Source: Deltaproteobacteria bacterium UBA5754
GTDB taxonomy: Bacteria > Desulfobacterota > Dissulfuribacteria > Dissulfuribacterales > UBA5754
Assembly (NCBI GenBank): GCA_002419025.1
Contig: DIFG01000040.1
Coordinates: 1-29,139 of the forward strand
DNA: 29,139 nt
Direction: 5' to 3'
Part shown: positions 1 through 7,100 of the stretch, piece by piece
Numbering within the stretch: the stretch's first letter is position 1
Layout: every line of letters starts with the position of its first letter
Made by a program: the position numbers and the translations under genes
The notes under the pieces: generated by a model
Told to the model about the DNA's origin: nothing
Database searches by the model: none
What the model saw: the letters and a program-made list of their open reading frames with translations, nothing else

Positions 1-85
1 TGAAACCGGAACTCTTCACAAAAACGGTCTATGATCTCTCGAAACACGACAAAAATTTGAAATTTACAGGTTATCCCCCTGCGTA
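1..85. other. Left edge, no gene seen
   Basis: A short AT-leaning stretch beyond the 3' end of the MFS gene. A plus-strand frame open from the window edge runs to 266, but its codons are unlike the neighbouring genes and it would overlap the MFS gene for 180 bp, so it is not called. Confidence 0.4.
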
Positions 86-1396
86 TCAAGGAGGGCGGGA
101 GGCTTTCAGCGGCCCGTCCGCCCGAATCAGGACGAGAAGCAACGCACCCGAGATGAAGAGAAAAAGCAGGGAGAGTATCCCAATACGGTTACTCCCGGAT
201 ACGGACGAGACCCATCCCACGAGAAGAGGTCCGATGACTGCCGCGAACTTCCCGAGCATATTGTAGAAGCCGAAAAACTCTGCGGCCCTGTCAGGTGGAA
301 TGATCCGGGCATAAAATGACCTACTGAGGAGCTGGACCCCGCCCTGCACGAGCCCGATGACCACGGCGATCGCGTAAAATTCCCAGGCGGATGCCATTCT
401 GTAGCCCCAAAGCGTGATGCCCCCATAGACGAAAAGACCGAGAAAGATCCCCCACCTGGCCCCTATCCGCCCGCCGATCAACCCAAAGGCAAGTGAGGCG
501 GGAAAGCCCACAAACTGGGTGACCAGGAGGGCGAGTAGGAGATCCGAGGCCCTAAAACCGAGGGCAAGCCCATAATCCACGGCCATGCGGACCACCGTGT
601 CCACACCGTCGATGTAAAGCCAGTATGCGGCGAGAAAGATGACCACCGTACGGTATGAACGGATCTCCTTAAGGGTCGAAACGAGCCGGGCGAGACCCTG
701 CCGGACCGCAGACCCGATCGTCTGCCGTTTCCCCGACTCCCTCACGAAGAGGAAAAGGGGAATCGAAAAGACGAACCACCAGATGGAGACAAGGAGAAAG
801 CCCGTTTTGACCGCCTGGGGAAGGTCATTCAGCCCGAAAAGGTCGGGCCGCCAGGTCATGGCCACACAGACCGAAAGCAGGAGCCCTCCCCCCAGATAGC
901 CGACGGCGAAGCCCAAGGCCGAGACGGAATCAAGGGATCTGGCGCCGGAGACGTCGATAAGGAGGGAATCATAAAAGGTGTTTCCCTCCATGAAGCCCAT
1001 GGTGGCGAGGATGAAGAGGAGGGCGGCCATGGGCCATGCACCCTGCGGGACAAGGACGAGAAAGGCGGTTGAGACGGTCCCGAGGAGGACGAAGGCGGCA
1101 AGAAAATCCTTTTTTCGGGCACCTGCATCCGCAATTGCACCCAGAATCGGGGCGGAGACGAGCATGACGAGACTCGATGCGGAGTTGGCCGCACCGAGCC
1201 AGAAGGTGCTCGTCACCGGATCCCCGAATGCCGACCAGTACTCCTTGAAAAAGACCGGGAAGAAACCGGCCATGACCACGGTCGCGTATGCCGAGTTCGC
1301 CCAGTCGTAAAGGGCCCAGGAAACCACGCCCCGCCTCCCGGTCCCATTCTCCTCAAGGCACGAAAAAAAGGGCTTCCGCCCCTTCCCTTTCTTCAC
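86..1396 (-). CDS. UMF1-family (Atg22-like) MFS transporter
   Basis: Predicted 436-residue inner-membrane transporter of the major facilitator superfamily. The N-terminal motif WALYDWANSAYATVV (about residues 27-41) is typical of the bacterial UMF1/Atg22-like branch. Many hydrophobic segments follow, consistent with about 12 TM helices, and the protein ends in a short polar tail. The start is GTG, 7 nt downstream of the thioredoxin-like gene's stop, so it reads as the last gene of the ars operon. The substrate is unknown. Arsenic operons can contain MFS exporters such as ArsJ, but ArsJ is a different branch and is normally paired with a GAPDH gene, which is absent here, so a role in arsenic export is only inferred from position. 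The first ~22 residues are polar and poorly conserved in character, so a later start is possible. The family call is firm and the role is not. Confidence 0.85.
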   Translation of the reverse strand: MKKGKGRKPFFSCLEENGTGRRGVVSWALYDWANSAYATVVMAGFFPVFFKEYWSAFGDPVTSTFWLGAANSASSLVMLVSAPILGAIADAGARKKDFLAAFVLLGTVSTAFLVLVPQGAWPMAALLFILATMGFMEGNTFYDSLLIDVSGARSLDSVSALGFAVGYLGGGLLLSVCVAMTWRPDLFGLNDLPQAVKTGFLLVSIWWFVFSIPLFLFVRESGKRQTIGSAVRQGLARLVSTLKEIRSYRTVVIFLAAYWLYIDGVDTVVRMAVDYGLALGFRASDLLLALLVTQFVGFPASLAFGLIGGRIGARWGIFLGLFVYGGITLWGYRMASAWEFYAIAVVIGLVQGGVQLLSRSFYARIIPPDRAAEFFGFYNMLGKFAAVIGPLLVGWVSSVSGSNRIGILSLLFLFISGALLLVLIRADGPLKASRPP

Positions 1397-1403
1397 CTGC
1401 CTG

Positions 1404-1640
1404 TCAGGCCGCGAGCATCGCCTTTATGTCTTCAACGGTATAGACCCTGCCCGAGCCCTTGAGGACCCCGTCCACCGCTATGCCCGGAGTAGAAATGACC
1501 CCTCTGGCGAGGATCCTCTTCATGTCCGAAACCTTTTCCACATGGACATTCAGTCCCAGTTCTGCCACTGCCTTCTCCGCATTCTCCGCAAGCTGTTTGC
1601 ACCGGGGGCAGCCGGGCCCCAGGATCTCGATATTTTTCAT
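1404..1640 (-). CDS. Small thioredoxin-like redox protein (redox-active disulfide protein 2 type)
   Basis: A 78-residue single-domain thioredoxin-fold protein. It has the CPRC active site (C11 and C14 in GPGCPRCK) and a cis-proline motif STPGIAV around residues 50-56. It is far shorter than classical thioredoxin (~105 aa) and matches the minimal 'redox-active disulfide protein 2' family. It starts 12 nt after the permease gene and ends 7 nt before the MFS gene, within the arsenic operon. Such proteins are often encoded beside DUF318/ArsP-type permeases. A plausible job is thiol-disulfide exchange, either recycling the thioredoxin-dependent ArsC or serving the permease's cysteine cluster. That role is inference from neighbours; the fold and family are seen directly. 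Confidence 0.9.
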   Translation of the reverse strand: MKNIEILGPGCPRCKQLAENAEKAVAELGLNVHVEKVSDMKRILARGVISTPGIAVDGVLKGSGRVYTVEDIKAMLAA

Positions 1641-1652
1641 GATGACTTCACC

Positions 1653-2609
1653 TCACACTATCAGATTGAAAAGATATCCCACCATGATGATCGCCGCCGT
1701 AACAATACCAATAAAGGTCCAGATGAGCCGTTTCTTGAGGACCTGGCTCAGGATCACCATCTCCGGAAACGAAAGGGCGGTGACCGCCATCATGAAGGCG
1801 AGGGTCGTCCCGAGGGGAAGCCCTTTTTCCATCAAGGCCTGAACCACTGGGATGACACCTGCTGCGTTGGCATACAGTGGGACCCCGAAAATGACCGCCA
1901 TGGGAACGGCGAGGGGGTTGGTCGGGCCTGCGAATCGGAGAAGAAAGCCCTCCGGGACGTAGCCGTGGACAAAGGCCCCTGCCGCAATTCCGCCAATGAC
2001 GTACGGCCAGATCTTTTTCATGATCCCCCTGACGTAGTCCGCCGCATACTCGACCCTCTCCTTGCCTGTCATGACAGGGACCTCGCCCCTTCCCATGCGG
2101 ATCTCCCAGACGTAATCGGCGACAAAGCGCTCCATGCGAAGCCAGCCGATGACGATCCCCGCAACCACCGCGACGACGAGCCCGGTCACGAGATAGATCA
2201 GGGCGATTTGCCAGCCAAAGAGCCCGAAGAGGAGGACGAGGGCTACCTCGTTCACCATGGGGGAAGAGATGAGAAAACTGAAAGTGACGCCAAGGGGGAC
2301 GCCCGCCTCGAGAAACCCGATGAAGAGGGGGCATGCGGAGCAGGAACAAAAAGGCGTTACGACCCCGAGTCCTGCAGCCATGACGTGACCGACAAACCGC
2401 CCCTTGCCGGAGAGGAACCGGCGGACCTTCTCAGGCGGGAAAAAACTCCGCACAATGGCGACCAGGAAGACGATCACGGCGAGAAGCACGAAGATCTTCG
2501 CCGTGTCCTCGATGAAGAAATGGATGGATTCTCCGAAACGGGAGGTCGGATTTAGCCCGAGCAGGTCATAGGCGACCAAGTCCGCAAGACGGGTGAAGAG
2601 GATCAGCAT
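1653..2609 (-). CDS. DUF318/ArsP-type permease
   Basis: A 318-residue integral membrane protein with two sets of hydrophobic helices, consistent with 8-10 TM segments. They are separated by a cytosolic loop (about residues 160-200) rich in charged residues. The family signature is the cysteine cluster TPFCSCSACPLF (C88, C90, C93), and a second matching half follows with PLYANAAGVIPV. ArsP members export trivalent organoarsenicals, and the wider DUF318 family is described only as predicted permeases. The gene sits 15 nt after arsC, in the place where arsB or acr3 would be expected; neither is present. It may therefore be the operon's arsenic exporter, but the substrate cannot be read from the sequence. 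A run of G residues 8-15 nt upstream of the ATG is a loose ribosome-binding site. Confidence 0.88.
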   Translation of the reverse strand: MLILFTRLADLVAYDLLGLNPTSRFGESIHFFIEDTAKIFVLLAVIVFLVAIVRSFFPPEKVRRFLSGKGRFVGHVMAAGLGVVTPFCSCSACPLFIGFLEAGVPLGVTFSFLISSPMVNEVALVLLFGLFGWQIALIYLVTGLVVAVVAGIVIGWLRMERFVADYVWEIRMGRGEVPVMTGKERVEYAADYVRGIMKKIWPYVIGGIAAGAFVHGYVPEGFLLRFAGPTNPLAVPMAVIFGVPLYANAAGVIPVVQALMEKGLPLGTTLAFMMAVTALSFPEMVILSQVLKKRLIWTFIGIVTAAIIMVGYLFNLIV

Positions 2610-2624
2610 ACAGCGCCCATCCCC

Positions 2625-3047
2625 TTAAGAGAGCCCAAGCTCGGAGACGAGAAATGGCAAGAGCCTCTCCCTCATTTCGTCCCTCACCCTCCTAAAAGCG
2701 GAGAGGATCGTTTCTCGGTCCCCGACCGCCTGTGCCGGATCCTCGAAGCCCACATGCCGTACGGGGCCGAGCCCCGGGACGAAGGGACAGGACTCGGCCG
2801 CCTCTCCGCATAGTGTCACCACCAGATCAAAGGTCCTTCCCGCGAACTCGTCGAGGTGCTTGGATCGCTGACCGGAAATGTCGATTCCGATTTCGGACAT
2901 CACTTCCATGGAGAAGGGATTCACCTCGGTGGGATTGGTCCCGGCGGAAAAGGCCTGAAGCCTGCCGGCGAGATCGTGATTGACGAGCCCCTCGGCCATC
3001 TGGCTTCGACAGGAGTTCTGAGTGCACACAAAAAGGACCTTTTTCAT
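2625..3047 (-). CDS. arsC: Arsenate reductase, thioredoxin-coupled (LMW-PTP fold)
   Basis: This 140-residue cytoplasmic enzyme reduces arsenate to arsenite using a cysteine relay re-reduced by thioredoxin. Visible features are the CX5R P-loop VCTQNSCRSQMAEG (C8, C13, R14), the redox pair C80 and C87 in TLCGEAAESCPF, and the catalytic-acid motif FEDPA. The chosen start has a strong GGGAGG ribosome site, and its ATG overlaps the arsR stop as ATGA, so the two are translationally coupled. An upstream in-frame start at 3083 would lie inside arsR and is unlikely. The product should feed the exporter encoded just downstream. I am confident of family and reaction. Confidence 0.95.
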   Translation of the reverse strand: MKKVLFVCTQNSCRSQMAEGLVNHDLAGRLQAFSAGTNPTEVNPFSMEVMSEIGIDISGQRSKHLDEFAGRTFDLVVTLCGEAAESCPFVPGLGPVRHVGFEDPAQAVGDRETILSAFRRVRDEMRERLLPFLVSELGLS

Positions 3048-3388
3048 GGCGTCCTCCCGGACTTTTGCTGAATCGACCGACACCTTTCCCTGAATCTCAC
3101 GATTCCGGAGTCATCCTCAAGCCTCCCGGTCACAAAAGAGAGGATCTCCTCACCTGGAGAGCCTGTCTCCTGTTTGGCAAGGCGGTAGTCCACCCGCTGT
3201 CCTTCACGCCGGGAGGTCACAAGCCCCGCTTCCTCGAGGATTCGAAGATGCCGGGAGACTGTGGGCTGGGCAAGACCAAGGGCCTCGGTGATCTCGCAAA
3301 CACAGTAGACCCCGTCCTGGAGGATCTTGAGGATCGTGAACCGGGTCGGATCCGCAATCGCCCTCAGAATCGCCATATGCTTTTTCAT
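3044..3388 (-). CDS. arsR: ArsR-family arsenic-responsive repressor
   Basis: A 114-residue winged-helix metalloregulator of the ArsR/SmtB family. It carries the As(III)-binding CVC motif (C29, C31 in GVYCVCEI) at the start of the DNA-recognition region, followed by the recognition helix AQPTVSRHLRILEEAGLV and a wing. It should repress its own operon until arsenite displaces it. The start at 3388 matches the family's length. The open frame continues upstream to 3508, but that extension runs through an AT-rich promoter-like region and is rejected. No Shine-Dalgarno sequence precedes 3388 or the second ATG at 3376, so initiation may be leaderless. The arsC start overlaps its stop (ATGA). Confidence 0.93.
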   Translation of the reverse strand: MKKHMAILRAIADPTRFTILKILQDGVYCVCEITEALGLAQPTVSRHLRILEEAGLVTSRREGQRVDYRLAKQETGSPGEEILSFVTGRLEDDSGIVRFRERCRSIQQKSGRTP

Positions 3389-3395
3389 ATATTTA

Positions 3396-3424
3396 CATAT
3401 TGCTATTTTTCTAAATATTGTCAA
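3396..3424 (-). promoter_or_regulatory. ars operon promoter with candidate ArsR operator
   Basis: On the minus strand a perfect TTGACA (3424-3419) is followed after 17 nt by AATATG (3401-3396). A perfect 7-bp inverted repeat, ATATTTA/TAAATAT (3418-3412 and 3395-3389), spans the spacer and -10 region and is a reasonable ArsR site. The block is strikingly AT-rich against its surroundings. Transcription from this promoter would begin within a few bases of the arsR ATG at 3388. Confidence 0.65.
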
Positions 3425-3492
3425 CAGACGAATTTCCCCTGCCTCGGCGAGCCCCGTCCTGCTGGCTCTGGAGGAGGGACATCCTTGCCGTC

Positions 3493-3560
3493 GGGACCGC
3501 CAATCCACGCTCCGACGTGGCTACCTGTCTGTGTGCAACGCACAGGCAGCCGGCGGTCCC
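3493..3560. repeat. Three-way-junction inverted repeat
   Basis: An outer perfect 9-bp stem, GGGACCGCC (3493-3501) with GGCGGTCCC (3552-3560), encloses two further hairpins. One is CCACG/CGTGG with a 6-nt loop (3505-3520). The other is an 11-pair stem at 3525-3549 (two G-U pairs if RNA) with a CAA loop. The arrangement can fold on either strand. The inner hairpin resembles the CTGCCTGC-type palindromes found inside the HTH and helicase genes nearby. Confidence 0.6.
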
Positions 3561-3621
3561 TGCCTCTACCGCCGTGTTCTGATCCCTGCCCAGGCAAACG
3601 GAGCTGATCTTCCGGCCTGGC

Positions 3622-3676
3622 TTTACGTGGGCGTAAACCCAATGTCGAGGAGGTTCACGCCTCTCGGCGAGCCTCG
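3622..3676. repeat. Adjacent small hairpins
   Basis: TTTACG and CGTAAA form a perfect 6-bp stem around TGGG (3622-3637). Just after it, CGAGG (3646-3650) pairs with CCTCG (3672-3676) around two mini-stems, AGG/CCT and CTC/GAG. Individually these are weak; as a run directly after the 3493-3560 junction they support a folded element. Confidence 0.4.
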
Positions 3677-3729
3677 TTGGCCCCGGTAGCCTCTGTTCGG
3701 TCAAATCCGGAGAAACTCGGAAAAACCAG

Positions 3730-3757
3730 TTGAAAGGCACGCCGACTTTTGTATGAT
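3730..3757 (+). promoter_or_regulatory. Sigma-70-like promoter of the defence operon
   Basis: TTGAAA (3730-3735), a 16-nt spacer and TATGAT (3752-3757) form a near-consensus promoter pointing at the HTH gene. A start near 3764 would give a leader of about 120 nt containing the perfect hairpin at 3781-3811. No equally good promoter was seen further inside the operon. Confidence 0.6.
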
Positions 3758-3780
3758 GTAGGTCATTTTGTTCCGGTTGC

Positions 3781-3811
3781 GCCGGATGAAATCCGATGAA
3801 GTTCATCCGGC
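3781..3811 (+). promoter_or_regulatory. Leader hairpin or operator before the HTH gene
   Basis: GCCGGATGAA (3781-3790) and TTCATCCGGC (3802-3811) are perfect 10-bp inverted repeats with an 11-nt loop. The element lies between the promoter and the first gene. It could be a dimeric operator for the HTH protein or an RNA stem-loop in the leader. No U-tract follows, so it is not an intrinsic terminator. Confidence 0.5.
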
Positions 3812-3885
3812 AGCTACCGATCCGACAATCGACAAGGTGTAGGCATTCAGACATGGGACGAGAAATGAATCGACTGGAGTCAGTG

Positions 3886-4128
3886 ATGGAAGACAGGTGG
3901 CTCTCCGTAGATGAGATAGCGGCCTATCTCGGGATCAAGCGGGATACGGTCTATAAATGGATTTCTGAAAAGCAGATGCCCTCGCACCGGATGGGCCGCC
4001 TGTGGAAATTCCGCAAGGAAGAAGTGGATGAATGGGTGAAGACAGGGGGAGCAGATGATAGCCGGACGATAGCGGGAAGCCTGCCTGCCGCGACGCCACG
4101 CGGCGCAGCCAGGGCTGAGAAGAGATGA
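3886..4128 (+). CDS. Excisionase/MerR-type helix-turn-helix protein
   Basis: A small DNA-binding protein (80 residues from this start) with an excisionase-type HTH_17 domain: WLSVDEIAAYLGIKRDTVYK forms the HTH and the wing follows as MPSHRMGRLWKFRKEEVDEW. Proteins of this shape often open defence or mobile operons and may act as local regulators. The start at 3886 has GGAG six nt upstream and fits the family; ATGs at 3865 and 3853 are in frame and possible. Its stop overlaps the helicase start as ATGA. The C-terminal ~16 residues are encoded by a palindrome-like GC-rich sequence (4078-4113), so the tail looks grafted on. The regulatory role is inference from the domain and first-gene position. 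Confidence 0.85.
   Translation: MEDRWLSVDEIAAYLGIKRDTVYKWISEKQMPSHRMGRLWKFRKEEVDEWVKTGGADDSRTIAGSLPAATPRGAARAEKR
4078..4113. repeat. Imperfect CTGCCTGC palindrome in the 3' end of the HTH gene
   Basis: AGCCTGCCTGCCGCG is followed after six bases by CGCGGCGCAGCCAGGGCT, an imperfect inverted repeat with a solid CCGCG/CGCGG core. It resembles the repeat at 5554-5594 inside the helicase gene and the inner hairpin at 3525-3549. It encodes the HTH protein's tail, just ahead of the stop. Confidence 0.45.
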
Positions 4129-7100
4129 CAGCTTCAAGCGATTCAATACATGAAGGGTGTATTTTAACCGGCTCGCTCTTTAACGAGCCGATGCGCGTGG
4201 AGACGGTGCAGCGGACCGGCGACGGAACTTTAACCGTTGGTCTTGTCGGCAAACAATCAGAACGTTTTAGGAAAGTTGTACTTACCCTGCACGACCTTGA
4301 AGGGTTAACCGTTCTTGATTCGGGTTTCACTTATGACGGCGATGGCCATCTCCTGCGTTTGGGTCTTCAGGCATATTCGCTCGGCATCGCCTGGGAATTC
4401 GATCCCTATTTCGGCCTTTCGATTTCAAGGGTCGACCCGCTACCTCATCAGCTTGAGGCCATCTACGACTATCTTCTGAAACTGGCGCGTGTCCGTTTCC
4501 TGCTCGCCGACGACGCCGGAGCCGGAAAAACCATCATGGCCGGCCTCCTCATCCGTGAACTCCAACTGCGCGGGCTTGCCGAGCGGATTCTGATCGTCTG
4601 TCCTGCCAACCTGTCGTTCCAGTGGCAAAGGGAACTGAAGGAAAAGTTCGATGAGAAATTCCTCGTCCTGAAAGGCGGGGACATTCGTGACCAGTTCGGT
4701 GTCAACCAATGGCTGGAACAAAAAAAGGTCATCACGTCGCTTGACCTTGCCAAGCGGACAGAAATCCTGCCGGGATTGAGACAGGTCCACTGGGATCTCA
4801 TTATCGTAGACGAGGCCCACCGCATGTCCTGGACTCCCCCTGCCCGCAAGACGGCGCGCTACGCCCTCGGAGAACTCCTACGGGACACATCGGACAACAT
4901 TCTTTTGCTGACAGCAACACCGCACAAGGGTGATCCGGCCAATTTTTCGTTATTCCTGCAATTACTCGATGCGGATGCCTATGCTGATGTCCGCTCCATC
5001 CACGAGGCCATGGAACGTCGCCGCGCTCCGTTTTATCTTCGCCGCACGAAGGAGGCGATGGTCTATTTCCCCGAACGGCGGACGGACGGAACCTGGGCAG
5101 CAGAGAAGATCTTCACAAAGCGCATTCCGCACACGGTCGCCTTTCAGATCGATGGTCCGGAGTTTGACCTTTACAGAGAGATTACCCGTTTCGTTAAGCG
5201 CCAGAGTGCGAAAGCCACCGCCCAGGGCGACGACCCCCGCGCCCGCGCGGTCGGTTTCTTGATGTCCCTTTATCAGCGCAGGCTGGCCTCCAGCACCTAC
5301 GCCATGCGGCATAGCCTGGAAAACCGGGCGCGCAGATTGGAAGAAGGTCTCAAGAAGGCCCAGGAACTGGCCCGACAGGCCCCACCCGACCTTCCCGATC
5401 CGGAGGAGATCGAGGAAATGGAGGAAAAAGAGCGCGAGCGGCTAGAAGAGATGCTTGAAGCCATCACGCTCGCAGGAAACGCCGAACAAATCCGCGAGGA
5501 GATCGCGGAACTTCGTGGGCTTGCCAAACAGGCCCAGGCCGTTGAAGATTCCGACCTGCCTGCGCCGCAGAGCGGAGCAGCGCGGCAGGCAGGTGCGGAA
5601 GCAAAACTGTCAAAGCTCAAAGACCTGCTTCACCAGGAAGGCTTCTTTGATCATCCTGAACAGCGTTTGCTGCTCTTTACCGAGTTCAAGGATACCCTCG
5701 ACTATCTTGTCGGAAAACTCAAGACATGGGGCTTCAAGGTCGGCTGCATCCATGGCGGCATGAAGCCGGGCTCCCGCGATGAGTCGGGCACGCGTCTTTA
5801 CTCGGAGCAGCAATTTCGTGAAGGCGCAATCCAGGTGCTCGTTGCAACCGAGGCGGCAGGAGAAGGCATCAACCTGCAGGTCTGCAATATTCTTTTCAAT
5901 TACGACATCCCATGGAACCCGAATCGCCTTGAGCAACGCATGGGCCGCATCCATCGTTATGGTCAGCGGAAGGACTGTCTCATCTTCAATTTCGTGGCTA
6001 CAAACACCATTGAGGGGCGGGTTCTTCAGCGACTCTTGGAGAAGCTCCAGGAAATTCGTGATGCACTGGACGACGACGCAGTCTTCAACGTTGTCGGAGA
6101 AGTACTCCCCGCCGCGCATGTGGAGCGCGTGCTTCGGGACTACTACTCAGGTAAACTCGGCGATGCCGACCTCGAAGAACGTCTCCTTGAGAACGTTGAC
6201 GAAGGGCGTTTCCGGGCAATATGCCAAAACGCGCTCGAAGGCTTAGCGGCCAAGAAGCTGAATTTGGAGATGCTGATCGAGCGTCGGGCCCGGGCGCAGG
6301 AACGCCGAGTAGTGCCGGAAACCATCGCTCGTTTTATTCGCGAGGCGTCCGAATACGTTCCGCTTAAGTTAAAAATCATAGAGGGTTTGCTTCATACCTT
6401 CGAGCCTGGCCGGACGCCGCCGGCACTTGCCCGGTACGAACGTGAGCCGGATTGGAAACTTCCCGGCCTGGCGTCGAGGTATCCACGTTGCTCCACCGAT
6501 CGTGAAGTCGCTGAAACCCACAACCTTGAATGGGTCACCCCCGGTCATCCCCTCTTCGAGGCCCTCCGCAGGCATGCCTATAACAAAGCGGCCGAAGCGT
6601 TCGGAAAAGGGGCATGCTTTTATTCCCTGCAACACGAGAAGCCTTCACGTATCGACTTCTATCGTGCCCGTGTAGTAGACGGACTCGGCCATATCGTTCA
6701 TGAGCGTCTTTTTGCGGTGGAGATACAGGCTCACCGCGGAGACGCAGAGGACGCGGAGAAAGACCAAACAGATATTTCGTCTCTGCGTTCTCCGCGCCTT
6801 TGCGGTGAATGCCATTTGGTTGAACCCGCCATCCTGGGGAATATGCAACCTGCTGAAGTCCCCGATGAACTCCCGGCGATTGTCGGAGCGCCCGAGCCAT
6901 CTGAGTGGCTGCATAAGAGCGCGCTTCAGCCGTTTCTCGAGGAAACACGGGAAGAGCGTTTGGCAGAGGTGCAACGCATTGTCGAACATGTCGAGCTGTC
7001 CTTGACCGAGTTGCTGCAGCGTGCGGATGAAGAAATCGGAAAAGCCAATGAAGATAAGGAAAAGGGCATTGCCGGCGCAGATGGCCGTTTGGCTCAGGCC

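Larger units (their letters stand above)
3389..3729. other. Non-coding block upstream of the defence operon
   Basis: Between arsR and the defence promoter no frame looks like a conserved protein on either strand. The block holds the ars promoter at its left end, then a GC-rich run with several stem-loops listed separately (3493-3560, 3622-3637, 3646-3676). The density of hairpins suggests a structured RNA or the remnant of a folded mobile element such as a group II intron domain. No reverse transcriptase is present to support the intron reading. Confidence 0.5.

Noticed and set aside
3..266. 3' end of a plus-strand gene entering from the left edge
   Set aside because: The second half lies antisense to the MFS gene for 180 bp and the codons in the first half are unlike the neighbouring genes.
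1542..2555. Plus-strand frame of 337 codons opposite the permease
   Set aside because: Highly charged, low-complexity translation (runs of D, H, E, K) antisense to a well-supported membrane protein gene.
3411..3854. Minus-strand frame of 147 codons in the hairpin-rich block
   Set aside because: It runs across the ars promoter, several palindromes and the defence promoter, and no family is recognisable.
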